NCBI RefSeq assembly: GCF_029689945.1
Contig: NZ_CP121451.1
Span: 6,572,001-6,636,000 of the forward strand
Direction: 5' to 3'
DNA: 64,000 bases
Origin: Paenibacillus amylolyticus
GTDB lineage: Bacteria > Bacillota > Bacilli > Paenibacillales > Paenibacillaceae
In this document: positions 46,568 to 57,025 of the stretch, in pieces
How positions within the stretch are numbered: the stretch's first letter is position 1
Layout of the letters: every line of letters begins with the position of its first letter
Notes under the pieces: model-generated
What the model was told of the DNA's origin: nothing
The model's database searches: none
Seen by the model: only the letters and a program-made list of their open reading frames with translations
Position numbers and translations under genes: made by a program

Positions 46568-46652
46568 CAAACTATGCACAAGAATGACGTAACACGGACG
46601 GGTTGAGAAACGCCAAGTGATGTCCACAAATCCTCTGATCCTCATGTAAAAA

Positions 46653-46700
46653 AGCTCTCGGATCTCCCCTATGCCGAGACACATGGGAGATCCGAGAGCT
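46653..46700 (-). terminator. Terminator of the rhamnogalacturonan lyase gene
   Basis: AGCTCTCGGATCTCCC at 46653-46668 and its exact 16-base complement at 46685-46700. The T run follows the stem on the minus strand. Confidence 0.85.
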
Positions 46701-46837
46701 ATAAAGCACTTCAAAGGGTTTTGCGGCGCTTCAGAACGCTCAACCCCTGCTCATAACCATTGACGCAGCTTTACGTTTCAAGCTGATCCTGAACACATTT
46801 TGTATGGCTATCGCCAGCTATTACTCATCCGTTCTGC

Positions 46838-49247
46838 TTACTTTCCGCCCTTACCTGGCGTGTAGAACTTGGGCAGCGTTACTTTTGACCAGTCGATATC
46901 CGATGCCATGTAGAAGGACGGATAAGAAGGCTGGTTGTATCCACTGTTCTGTCCTGCAATACCTACACGATACATCGCATCATGCATCAACGTGTACAGC
47001 TTGCGGTCCGTCTTCTCGGTACTCAGATAGATGCGGATCGCTGAGCTGTCGGTGGTTCTCACCAGCATCTCTTCCCGCCAATCCCCGAAAATATCAGCTA
47101 CGAGAGCAGGCGTACCTTTCGTATGATTGTTGGTCAATGTGCCTGTTGCCGTCAGCAACGTGCCACGATTCCAGTCTTTGATGGTAGGCGTGACGTCAAT
47201 GGCACCATCTACAATCTGGGTCGTCATATCGCCAGACCAGCGGATATTCATATTAGTACCAGGAGCCTGATCACTGATTTTCTCTCCCTGTGCTGTCCAC
47301 AGGCCTACTGCCCATGTCTCCAGACCACGACGCGTTGGATCAACATCTCCCACCATGCCCCGTCCGGTATCTTTCCCTGTGTACCCACCATAGATGACTT
47401 CTCCGGTCTTTGCATCACGCAGCGAATAGCCGTATGGCGCCCAAGGACCACCCTCATGAACCATGAAGATCTCCAGTCCCGGACGATCCGGGTCAATATC
47501 TGCCACATGAAGTGCATCTCCATGACCCAGACGGGCAATCGTTCCCGGGCAGCACTCTCCGCAGGCATCAGGTCTGTTGAGCTGTACAGCACGCTGCCGT
47601 CATGATCAATTGTGGCGGAGCCATAGATGATCTCCTGTTTGCCGTCTCCATCCACATCCGCCACACTGAAATAGTGTGCGCCTTGGGTTGTAATCGAGCC
47701 GTACACTGGATCTGTGCCATCCACGCCATGCGGCCCGTCATTGAACGGATTTTTCATCGGTGTCCAGCCGCTGTCCACTTTCCATTCCTTTTTCAGCTTC
47801 TTGCCATCCCAGTTGTAGGCGACCATCGTCGAACGTGTATAGTATCCGCGTGCAAAGATTGCAGACGGTTTCTTGCCGTCCAGATACGCCACCCCTGCCA
47901 GGAAACGGTCTACCCGATTGCCCGGTTCAATCCGTGCCATGGCATAATCGCCCCACATCAGGCCATCATCATGACGCTCGGGTTCATAGGGAATGGTCTC
48001 CAGCTCTTTGCCTGATTTGCCTTCAAATACGGTGACATACTCCGGTCCATCCACAATAAACCCTTCGAACTTGCGCAGCTCATTGCGGTTGCTGCGTTCT
48101 ACGGCGTACACATCAATGAAGTAGTCGGCCAGACTCTCGGCATCCTGTTGGGATAATGGATAGTTATATTTTTTCTCCATTCCAAAAGCCTCTTCCAACG
48201 TTGCAGGCCAATTCCCCTTCACAACCTCTTCGTGCTTGTGCCAGCTTCTGAACATGTCCACCACGTGATCGTAGTACCCATCAGCACTTAAACGATAATC
48301 ATCCTCGTTCTTCACGCCTGCCTTGCGATCTTCCTTCGGTAATGTGATATATTTCTCAGAAGTCACTTTGCCTTTTTTGTTATATTTGATGATCTTTGTT
48401 CCCGGAGCGGTCTTGAACATCATCTCAGCTTTGCCATCCCCGTCAAAATCATAAACGAGCATCTGTGTATAGTGAGCACCTGCACGAATGTTAACCCCGA
48501 GATCGATCCGGTACAACAACTGCCCGTCCAGGGTGTACGCATCAATGTAGGTTTTACCGGTGTATCCTTTTTGCGATACGTCCTTGGCGTTGGAAGGGTC
48601 CCATTTGACGAAAAACTCATACTGGCCATCCCCGTCCACATCACCCACGCTCATGTCATTGGCGGAATACGTATAAGCTTCTCCCGCTGGTGTCACGCCA
48701 TCGGCCGGTTTTTGCAGTGGAATATCCACGTAACCATTCGCCCAAGGTTTGACGGAGACGCTGCGTTTGCTTTCCTTGCCCTTCTTGTTCACCGCTGCCA
48801 CTTCATAACGGGAAGACGACTTGCCTGCGGTATCTACATAGTTCGTGCTGTCGGTGACCGTAGCAATCTTTTTGCCATCACGATAGACGTTAAAGTCCGT
48901 TCCTGTCAGCCCTTTGTCGCTATATCCTGTGGCCTCGTCACCAAGCAATCTCCAACTGAGAAACACCCCTTCAGATGTTGATGCAGCCACCAGTCCCCGA
49001 TCCAGATATTCCAGTTGAATCTCTTTCACATGACTGCCCCCTGATGTGATTGCAGTCCAGCCTCTGTCGTACTATTTCCATTCGAAGCTTCTGCTCCAGT
49101 GATTCCCGCTGTTCCCCCAACAAGCATAGCTACGCTGAGTGCCGAAGAGAGCACCTTGGCTGCAAGCGGCATACGCGCCTTCCTGCGACCGGATTGTTGA
49201 CCTAAAGCCGATCCTTTATGTACCGGCACTGTTGTTTTTGAGTTCAT
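46838..49247 (-). CDS. Secreted rhamnogalacturonan lyase, PL11 (YesW/YesX-like), two frameshifts
   Basis: About 803 residues when repaired. A signal peptide occupies about the first 50 residues (ALSVAMLVGGTAGITGAEA). A beta-sandwich domain (about 75-165, LEYLDRGLVAASTSEGVFLSWRLLG-type) and an eight-bladed propeller with calcium loops (DVDGDGQYE, DFDGDGKAE, DVDGDGKQE) follow, as in YesW/YesX, which cleave the rhamnogalacturonan I backbone of pectin by beta-elimination. Frames change at CCCCC 49037-49041 (HQGGSHVKEIQLEY is restored) and CCCGGG 47544-47549 (RLGHGDALHVADIDPDRPG is restored). Endo or exo action is not resolved. It is monocistronic. Confidence 0.88.
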
Positions 49248-49609
49248 CCACCTTCACGCTCCTTGAGACAGAATGGGTGATGCTTATATACATCGATGAT
49301 GAACAGACGTTTGATTCCCCATAACCAACCTTCTTCAACAGGTAATACCATTCCGTAATGATTGCGCTTACAATTTTAAAAAAGAGAAATCAGCTTGCCC
49401 GACTACCAGCGTGCGGTCCCCCTTCCATTCTCTTTCCAATCCGAGCGAAGCGATCTCGCCCATCGGGTTCTATTATAGACATCCTGCCTGCCAGACCCTA
49501 GGCAAATATCCGTCCAAAACGATCAATAATCAGTGTTATTAGGAGTCATTTTGGAAAAAAGTACTTGCAGCTGTAAGGGATAGCCGCTCCGGTTACGAAT
49601 TGTTCCTAT

Positions 49610-49725
49610 GATCGCTGTTATCCCCGGATTTCTTCTCTCTCTTCCAAGGGAAAAATCCGAGGATAAAGGTGAGTTGATGCTTACGAAGTAGCTTTCTTGC
49701 AGAAAGCTTTCAGCTTCGCTCTCCA
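49610..49725 (-). repeat. Two-hairpin dispersed repeat, copy 2
   Basis: The inverse of the element at 15857-15970. Large hairpin TTATCCCCGGATTT (49618-49631) with AAATCCGAGGATAA (49653-49666), then small hairpin AGCTTTCT-TGC-AGAAAGCT (49690-49708). Stems are nearly identical between copies; the linkers have diverged. Confidence 0.8.
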
Positions 49726-49809
49726 GAATCGATTTCGTCCCCTCCACTACACCTCTCCGTTGGTCAAGAACTTCATTTCAAGAATGTCTCATGCTCACCG
49801 CACCTTTTT

Positions 49810-50004
49810 CTAACAAATCACACACACGCTATTGGGGCGTTAAACTCCAACAAAGAATCCTAACGAATCCCAGTAACCTTATTAGGACCAAAACGGGTCA
49901 GAGTGGATCAAAATCCACCCCATTTAACTGAATAGCGTGTCTACGATTCATTAGAATTTTCAAATGCTTCAATTCAACGAAATAGCGTGTCCTCTGTTCG
50001 TTAG
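49810..50004. repeat. FFRR intergenic repeat, copy B
   Basis: Four 24-bp units: forward at 49810 and 49860, reverse at 49931 and 49981. Three of the four share the ACACGCTATT end. Offsets are 0/50/121/171. It lies 3' of the GH6 gene, in the 990-base gap before the PL11 gene. Confidence 0.85.
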
Positions 50005-50144
50005 AAAAGAAATAGGACCATCCCCTGCTCATTTTCATGACCAGAGGATAGCCCTGCTTAGACATCCGCTCTCACATCCCTAATTTCGGATCCTCAAGCG
50101 ATGCTAAATATATTTTCATGTGAGAACTTCACTTCTCACGCCCT

Positions 50145-50216
50145 TAACGCCCTTACCTACATTTACCTATATTAGTTACGTTAGTTACGTTAGTTACATC
50201 ATTTACGTTAGTTATA
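50145..50216. repeat. 9-bp-period tandem repeat
   Basis: TTAGTTACG occurs three times in a row (50172-50198), with diverged 9-base units on both sides (CCTTAACGC, CCTTACCTA before; TCATTTACG, TTAGTTATA after). It lies 140 bases from FFRR copy B. Confidence 0.7.
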
Positions 50217-50232
50217 ACGTTATAACTAACGT
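50205..50232. repeat. 28-bp perfect palindrome 3' of the cellulase gene
   Basis: ACGTTAGTTATAAC at 50205-50218 is followed directly by its exact reverse complement (50219-50232), without a loop. It is five bases from the minus-strand stop codon. As RNA it would form a hairpin but lacks a T run. Confidence 0.8.
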
Positions 50233-50237
50233 TCCTT

Positions 50238-52693
50238 TTAAGGCTCAATGCCCCATACCAGGTTGCCACCTTGGTAGAGTGTTACCTTGTTCCAATCCTG
50301 ATAGGATGTTTTGGTTGGATCGAAGGAGTAGTCATTCGTCTCGTCAAAGTTGGACCAGTCTGTTTGTACATGCGGAGCTGGATGTCGCCAGTCTGTCCAC
50401 CAGCCTGAATGCTGCCAGCGCCAGATGTGAAGCTCAGCTCAACATACGAGTCTGTGAAGGTACGCTGGATATTGGCTCCGCCAACTTGAGCGTAATCGAT
50501 GGCAGAATCCATCGCAGCCGATCCCTCTTTGGAGAAGTAATAACGAATCTTCAGGTCACTCAGATTTACAGCCGTAGTGCCCAGGTTCTTGATGTTAAAA
50601 TACGGTTTGATCTGGCTATCCAACGCATTGGTGTCTCCAGCGCGATATTGCAGAACCAGATCGCTGGTCGGTACAACGACACTTTGAGGTGTCGCGGAGG
50701 CTACAGCGGAATTGGCACTTTGCCCTGCTGTATTCACCGCACTTACCACATAATGATACGTTGTTCCGTTCGTCAGGGCTGTGTTCGTATAGGATGTACC
50801 GCTCACGTTCGCCGCGATGGTTGTAAATGGACCCGCCGCACTCAGCGCCCGTTTCACATTATAACTTGTCGCGCCTGTAGAGGCGGTCCATGTCAAGCTC
50901 ACCTGAGCATTGCCCGGGGTTGCTGTTAAAGCAGTCGGTGCAGCTGGCGCCGTTACTCCGGCAACCGGTGTAGCTGTAGCTGTGGCAGAGTTCACACTTT
51001 CACCTGCCGCATTGCTTGCCGTGACCACATAATAATAGGTTGTGCCATTGACCAGGCCAGTGTTGCTGTAAGATGTTCCACTCACATTGGCTGCGATCGT
51101 TGTGAATGGCCCTGATGCACTCAGTGCCCGCTTCACGCTATAACTCGTTGCACCTGCAGAAGCAGTCCACGTCAAGGAGACCTGCGCGTTACCGGCAGTA
51201 GCCGTCAATGCTGTAGGTGCTGCCGGAGCTGTATTGCCTCCCGGAGGATTGCCTCCACCGTTACTTGCAGGAAGTACAGGGAATGAGTTTTTCACCAGTT
51301 GTACGAATTGATCATGGAACCAGTGACCGGATACCGGAGCATTAGGCAATGCACCTGTTAATACACCATCCCGAGTAGTGAAGGTCGGATCACACATCTG
51401 GTCGAAACCTTTGCCTTCATTATTCGGAATCTCGGAACTGGAGCCATCGGATTCACCCGGAGGTTTCACCCATACATAAGCATCCAGATGTGCGGGTCCC
51501 GGTGCAGCCTTAGGGACTTCTCCTATGCCAGCTCCACTGGCATTACACCAGTTCCCCCGATGCTCCCGGCGATCTACACGTCCGGAATTCACATAATCGT
51601 TGATGTTGCTGCCTGTAGCCGATGCCGGGCGGTTGACTCCTCCCCAGCCATTCCGGCTGGTATCAATCAGGAAACCTGTGCTGCTTGGCCAACCAGCTTG
51701 TACAAAATCGGTATACAGCGCTGCGGTGAAATCGGTTTCGTCAAAATACGGATTCCACTCATAAAACTTGGCTGATTTAATCGGTTGTCCGCCGATATTG
51801 AGATCCGGGTTGGACAGGTTCGGCTCTCCCAGCGGTGTGGTATTCGCTGTATTGGTAATGAAGCCATCTGCACTGTTCAGACCCGCGGCCGTCCCTTGTA
51901 CAACACTTGTATACAACGCGACTGCTGCAGAACGGTTGTTATCCCATCCAAGCCAGCCGGAGTGGCCGATATCCAGATAGTTGTACACATTCGGAATGGC
52001 GTGCAGCTTCTCCAACGCATACTTCACACCCGCCTCATAGATCCCTGTGGAGCTGGCTTGACCACAAGCTGGTGTACTCAGGTTGGTCACAAGGTTAGGC
52101 AGGCTGTCCGGTTCAATGACAGCAATAATGCGAATATCCTGATACTTCGGATCTGCGAAGATATCTGCAATCACATCAATATAATCCGTTTTATATGTCT
52201 GCAGTGCTGCCTGTGTTAGTGGAAGTTCACCATTCGAAGCAAGGGCATGACAATCCCGACCTGGCAAGTTATAGATAACAAATGAAGCCGTTATTGGTGT
52301 CCCGGGTTGCTTCTGGGCGAGAACTGCATCGAGATGTTCCTCTACACTTTTGCGCCCCGCATTGTCCGTCCCGCCATAGATTGCAGCAATCCGGTCAATC
52401 CATACTGCGGTTGGATACGATTTGACCGACTCCATCTGGGCCTTCAACGATGCATCGTTGGTCAGCGCAATGGAGGTATCCACGAGAGCCGAATAGTCCT
52501 GGTTCAGATATGCCGTGGCTCCCACAAATGGATTATCCACATGTGCTTCAGCCGCCTGAGTCAGGCCTGGAGACATCCCCGGGAATATCCCCGCCGCGAG
52601 CAATGTTGCGGCCAGCATTTGTTTTACACCTTTGCGCAGGATCTTCTTCCCTCTCGATTTGGTTTTTAATTTGGTTTTTAATTTAGTCTTCAT
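50238..52693 (-). CDS. Secreted GH6 cellulase with two FN3 domains and CBM3, frameshifted near the end
   Basis: About 818 residues when repaired. A long basic signal (three tandem KTKL units, then a hydrophobic core) ends at TQAAEA. The GH6 catalytic domain (about 50-480) shows [32 protein letters not shown] and [12 protein letters not shown], the acid/base region and substrate loops of cellobiohydrolases and endoglucanases. Two almost identical FN3 modules (about 490-580, 585-675) lead to a family 3 cellulose-binding module. The frame is lost at TTT 50363-50365; one base restores [20 protein letters not shown] and ends the gene at 50238. It degrades cellulose outside the cell. Confidence 0.9.
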
Positions 52694-52966
52694 AGTTCCA
52701 CCTTTCCTTTAGTTAGATTGGTTGTACTCATGTCTGATCCTCTGTGTCGTTAGGATGCTTAGCACGAAGAGAACGTCCGGATGAGTTGGTTGTATCACCT
52801 CCATAAGGAATGGTTGCATAACTGGAATCTTGAGCACAAAAATGGTGTGTGAGGGCGAATCATATGAATGAGTATAATGGGTGGGTGTGGGTTGAACGTG
52901 TGTTAGACATGAAGAATTGTGAAAAATGGATTATGGGAAATCGGACTAACCATCGTGGTAAGCGCT

Positions 52967-52980
52967 TTCTTTAAAATGAT
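52967..52980. promoter_or_regulatory. cre-like site upstream of the GH6 gene
   Basis: GGTAAGCGCTTTCT matches 12 of 14 positions of the CcpA consensus, about 275 bases before the cellulase start. Carbon catabolite repression of a cellulase is expected. Confidence 0.4.
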
Positions 52981-53164
52981 TTAAAAAAAGGCCTTCGCCT
53001 ACCATCTATAATCTACGATTCATGATGTATGGTGTCACCTCCTTATGTTCTGATTATACGACATGTAAATATTACTGTAAATTGAATTATATAAATTTAA
53101 TTATATTTATTTCCATAAATCAGGCAGGAATTTAAACTTCCCTTGCCCCAACGACATTAAAGAC

Positions 53165-53283
53165 TCATTGTGGCGATATGCCACAATGAACCTCATATTG
53201 ATCAAGGTCTTATCGACTGTTTCTGTCTTCCAAGCGGTCCATCGAATTCGGGCCACAATCATCTCATTAGAGATGGCTTTTTG
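53165..53283 (+). ncRNA. Structured locus: perfect hairpin followed by a terminator, unknown
   Basis: TCATTGTGGC-GATAT-GCCACAATGA (53165-53189) is a perfect 10-bp hairpin. CATCTC-ATTA-GAGATG-GCTTTTTG (53260-53283) is an intrinsic terminator. No gene lies between or just before, and no riboswitch class I know fits. It could be a small RNA or the leader of the secreted protein gene at 53475. The remainder of 52694-53474 shows no gene. Confidence 0.35.
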
Positions 53284-53474
53284 TTTATGCCGAAATCAAG
53301 ATTCGATGGACTATCGAATACATGTTGAAGGACCAAAATACCTATTGATATGTCAAAAGACCCAATTTTACAAATATCGAGTTAATTTTTACAAATTGTT
53401 ATGACTATGTGAGATTTTCATGTGGTAGAATATGGACGAACTCATGAATCAACTAATATTTGGGAGGGATTTGG

Positions 53475-56279
53475 TTGGGTAAATTAACAGGTATGCGAGG
53501 AGTGTTTCTAAAATCTCTCTTGGCATTGTCCATGGCTTTGCCGCTTCAGGTCGGATTATGGAACGGAGATGCATCGGTTCATGCGGAAGGACCGACAGAT
53601 CCGGCACCGTTCATCCAGGCGAAGGTTGTGAACCAAAATGCAGGCAAGAAAGTATTGTTCGACAACTCCCATGGTCAGACGGCTGGAGCCGCAGACTGGG
53701 TCATTGATGGAGGTTTCTCCGACTTCGGGAATGCACTCGCGAACGATGGTTACTATGTCAAAGAACTTCGCAAGACAACTCCATTCACCTATGATGATCT
53801 GAAAGATTACAACGTATTCGTTATTGCAGAGCCTCAAATTCCTTTCAAAACATCCGAACAAGCAGCACTGAAACAATATGTTGAAACAGGCGGCAGCATC
53901 TTCTTCGTTGGAGATCACTATAATGCCGATCGTAACAAAAACCGCTGGGATGGCTCAGAAGTCATCAACGGTTATCGTCGGGGAGCATACGAAGATCCGG
54001 CGAAAGGTATGAGCACAGATGAGCGTAACTCCGAAGCCATGCAAAATGTAACCAGCACAGACTGGTTATCCGATAACTTCGGCGTACGATTCCGCTATAA
54101 CGCACTTGGCGATATTAACGCCAATATCATTGTACCGGCAGATCAAGCCTTCGGCATCACAGAAGGTGTATCGGCTGTAGCCATGCACGCCGGTTCAACC
54201 CTCGCAATCACTGATCCGGAAAAAGCAAAAGGCATCGTGTACCTGCCAAAAACCAACGCCAAATGGAATAACGCGGTGGACCAAGGCGTATATAACGGCG
54301 GCGGGATCGAAGAAGGTCCTTACGTAGCCGTATCCAAGCTGGGCGCAGGTAAGGCTGCCTTCATTGGTGACTCCTCGCCAGTGGAAGATGCATCGCCGAA
54401 ATACTTGCGTGAAGAGACGGGCACACGCAAAACGACTTATGACGGATTCAAAGAAGTCGATGATGCCGTGTTGCTCGTGAACACGGTGAACTGGCTTGCT
54501 ACACAAGAGAACTACACGGACTTCACTCAAGTAAACGGACTTGAACTGGATACAGCTACAGCGCTGTTGCCATTCGAAGAGCCGGCTGCTTCCACAGAAC
54601 CACAGGCTGAACCTTGGGCCGCACCTGCTGCCGGATACAAGTGGTATGATCGTTCCACGTTCAAGGCTGGTTCTTACGGCGGCCCTGCATCCAGTGCAAA
54701 TGCTGCTTACAGCTTCGTGAAACAGGATACGCTTCCGAATGCAGAAGACTTCCAGATTCGTGTCGTTGTGGAGAACATGGCTCCAAACACAACCGTATCC
54801 GGTTATAGTGCAGGTATCTATCTGACTGGTGGAACACAAGTTGCCATGATTCAGAATGAAAGTGGTACTTGGCCGACATCGTACGGTTACAGCTCCACAT
54901 TCAGCGTAACCTCGGACAGCCAAGGTCGCGGGATCAAAGACCTGAACGTTCGCATCAAACCGGGTACAACTGGCGCTGCAAGCCTGCGTCTGCGTCTGAA
55001 CGGTAGTAACCTGATTACCAATGCAGTAACCGTTGGCAATGTGCCAGCTGAACAGCTTCCGGAAGAAGAAGGACCGATTCCAGCAGCAATTACCGTTGCT
55101 GAAGCACGTACCAAAGCTGTTGGTACGACCGTAACGATCGAAGGTGTTGTAACGACAGAGCCAGGTGCATTCGGTGGACAAGCCTTCTATCTTCAGGATG
55201 ACACTGCCGGAATCTACGTGTTCCAGCACACTAGCGGCTTCCATGCTGGTGACAAGGTGAAAGTAACGGCAGCAACAACCATCTATAACAGCGAGTTTGA
55301 GCTTACGGATATCATCGCACTTGAGAAAACGGGTACGGCTTCCGTACCTGCTCCAATCGAAGTTACAGCCATCACAGATGCAAATCAGGGTCAATTGGTT
55401 CAGTTGAAAAATGTAACGATCGAGAATATCATCAGCGCTACTCCTGTTGGATCTTTTGAATTTGACGCAGTGGCAGCGGATGGAACAAGCACACACATTC
55501 GTGTAGACACCCGTACAGGTGTGACGGAGACTTCCTTCCCTTATGCTGCTGGTGACAAAATCGATATCACAGGCGTTTCCGCTATTTTCAAAGATGTATA
55601 TCAATTGAAGCCTAGAAGCTTGAATGATTTTGTACCTGCTGAAGATCAAGGTGGAGGCGAACAGCCTTCCACTCCAGCTGCAGGAGCGCCGGGTAAACCG
55701 GTGCTTTCTTCTGATAATGGATATACGACCGGCCTGTTCGGAGGTTCGTATAACGTAAGCATGAACCTCTGGTGGGGTGAAAATGGTTCAGAGTACAAGC
55801 TGTACGAGAACGGTGTTCTGATCGACACGCAGAAGTTGACTGCGACCACACCTTCTTCACAGTTTGCCAAAACAGCGATTACTGGTAAAGCCAACGGCAC
55901 CTATACCTACGTAGCCGAGCTGACGAATGACAAAGGTACAACACGCAGTGACGTACTGACCGTACAAGTAACGAATGCCTCCCCTGGCAAAGCTACTTTG
56001 TCCCAAAACAACTGGGATGGTGACGGGAACTACAACGTATCCATGAACCTCTGGTGGGGTACGAACGCAACCGAGTACCGTCTCTATGAGAATGATGTAT
56101 TGATCGATACACAAGCATTGAACGCGGCAACACCAGCTTCTCAAAGTGCAGTTACGGAATTGTCCGGTCGTGCCAACGGAACGTATACGTATCGCGCTGA
56201 GCTGATCAACGCCGCAGGTGTAACCAGCACAGAGACGATTACGGTTCAAGTAACCAAAGCATTGCCTTTGGCTAGCTAA
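53475..56279 (+). CDS. Large secreted modular protein (GATase/DUF4350-like, OB-fold, two C-terminal repeats)
   Basis: About 934 residues. The signal peptide ends at SVHAEG. Residues about 40-345 resemble a GATase-like/DUF4350 fold (KKVLFDNSHGQTAGAADWVIDGGF, YNVFVIAEPQIPF, GGSIFFVGDHYN). An Ig-like region (about 370-530) precedes an OB-fold domain (about 540-720, GTTVTIEGVVTTEPGAFGG, FYLQDDTAGIYVF). Two repeats of about 90 residues end the protein, each with YNVSMNLWWGxNxxEYxLYEN, a module found on Paenibacillus glycoside hydrolases. No catalytic domain is recognised with confidence; polysaccharide or extracellular nucleic-acid binding is possible. The start is TTG 53475, six bases after GGAGGG. 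Confidence 0.75.
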   Translation: MGKLTGMRGVFLKSLLALSMALPLQVGLWNGDASVHAEGPTDPAPFIQAKVVNQNAGKKVLFDNSHGQTAGAADWVIDGGFSDFGNALANDGYYVKELRKTTPFTYDDLKDYNVFVIAEPQIPFKTSEQAALKQYVETGGSIFFVGDHYNADRNKNRWDGSEVINGYRRGAYEDPAKGMSTDERNSEAMQNVTSTDWLSDNFGVRFRYNALGDINANIIVPADQAFGITEGVSAVAMHAGSTLAITDPEKAKGIVYLPKTNAKWNNAVDQGVYNGGGIEEGPYVAVSKLGAGKAAFIGDSSPVEDASPKYLREETGTRKTTYDGFKEVDDAVLLVNTVNWLATQENYTDFTQVNGLELDTATALLPFEEPAASTEPQAEPWAAPAAGYKWYDRSTFKAGSYGGPASSANAAYSFVKQDTLPNAEDFQIRVVVENMAPNTTVSGYSAGIYLTGGTQVAMIQNESGTWPTSYGYSSTFSVTSDSQGRGIKDLNVRIKPGTTGAASLRLRLNGSNLITNAVTVGNVPAEQLPEEEGPIPAAITVAEARTKAVGTTVTIEGVVTTEPGAFGGQAFYLQDDTAGIYVFQHTSGFHAGDKVKVTAATTIYNSEFELTDIIALEKTGTASVPAPIEVTAITDANQGQLVQLKNVTIENIISATPVGSFEFDAVAADGTSTHIRVDTRTGVTETSFPYAAGDKIDITGVSAIFKDVYQLKPRSLNDFVPAEDQGGGEQPSTPAAGAPGKPVLSSDNGYTTGLFGGSYNVSMNLWWGENGSEYKLYENGVLIDTQKLTATTPSSQFAKTAITGKANGTYTYVAELTNDKGTTRSDVLTVQVTNASPGKATLSQNNWDGDGNYNVSMNLWWGTNATEYRLYENDVLIDTQALNAATPASQSAVTELSGRANGTYTYRAELINAAGVTSTETITVQVTKALPLAS

Positions 56280-56312
56280 GTCACAGTAACGAAGCCTGAC
56301 GTTTAACCAAGC

Positions 56313-56375
56313 AACTAAAAAACCGAAACCAACATTGCCTGATTCACAGGGCAACCTGGTTTCGGTTTTTTAGTT
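56313..56375 (+). terminator. Terminator of the modular protein gene
   Basis: AACTAAAAAACCGAAACC pairs exactly with the 18 bases at 56358-56375. An inner TTGCCT/AGGGCAA pair extends the stem. T run GGTTTTTTAG. Confidence 0.85.
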
Positions 56376-56455
56376 GGGAGGACACATGTCGGTAAGTCGG
56401 GTGACGTAGTCACGTTTTCTTTGACGGTCGTGCTTGAAGGACCTCTGTCCAGAAA

Positions 56456-56700
56456 GTAGACACTTGTGGCATTTGTGGCACTTAAGACACTTAAGACACT
56501 TAAGACACTTAAGACACTTAAGGAAATTATTGCATTTACGGTGCTTGTGGCACTTATGCACTTATTACACTTGTGGAAATTAATGCATTTACGGTGCTTG
56601 CGGCACTTATTGCACTTATTGCACTTATTGCACTTATTGCACTTATTGCACTTATTGCACTTATTGAAATTATTGCATTTATGACACTAATGGCATGAAT
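56456..56700. repeat. Nested 9-bp-period tandem repeat
   Basis: CACTTAAGA occurs five times (56479-56523) and CACTTATTG seven times (56604-56666). Between and around them a longer unit beginning GAAATTATTGCATTTACGG recurs at 56523, 56576 and, shortened, 56665. Open frames through it are only leucine/histidine artefacts of the 9-base period. It ends about 70 bases before FFRR copy C. Confidence 0.85.
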
Positions 56701-56767
56701 GGTGCTAATTGCACTGATGATAATTCTGCCGGCTTCAACCTTTCCGTACTGCTGCGCTCCCTAGGCG

Positions 56768-56962
56768 CTAACGAATCTGACAGATCTTATTCAGCCATTT
56801 TGACCGAATTCAAGATTCTAACGAACCTCAGCATCGCTATTGAACTACATTTCGGCAACCAAAGGATCAAATCGGACAAAATGCAACATATAGCGTCATT
56901 ACGATTCGTTAGAATTCCAGTAATGCCTTACGAGGCAATATAAGAACTCTCAGGTTCGTTAG
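56768..56962. repeat. FFRR intergenic repeat, copy C
   Basis: Forward units at 56768 and 56818, reverse at 56889 and 56939; offsets 0/50/121/171 as in copies A and B. It lies between the convergent modular-protein and small membrane-protein genes. Confidence 0.85.
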
Positions 56963-57025
56963 CCCAGCTCCCACAAAGCTAAGCTACATTGTTTAAATGC
57001 CTTAGCGAAGATGCAGAGCACTGGT

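Noticed and set aside
52981..53060. Possible terminator or promoter around the AAAAAAAGGCCTTCGCC stretch
   Set aside because: The stem is too short and no gene end lies nearby.
56466..56684. Leucine/histidine-repeat open frame
   Set aside because: Created by the 9-bp tandem repeat; a period divisible by three keeps any frame open.
56456..56700. Possible CRISPR array (regular repeats)
   Set aside because: Units are contiguous 9-mers without unique spacers of 30-40 bases, and no cas genes are present.
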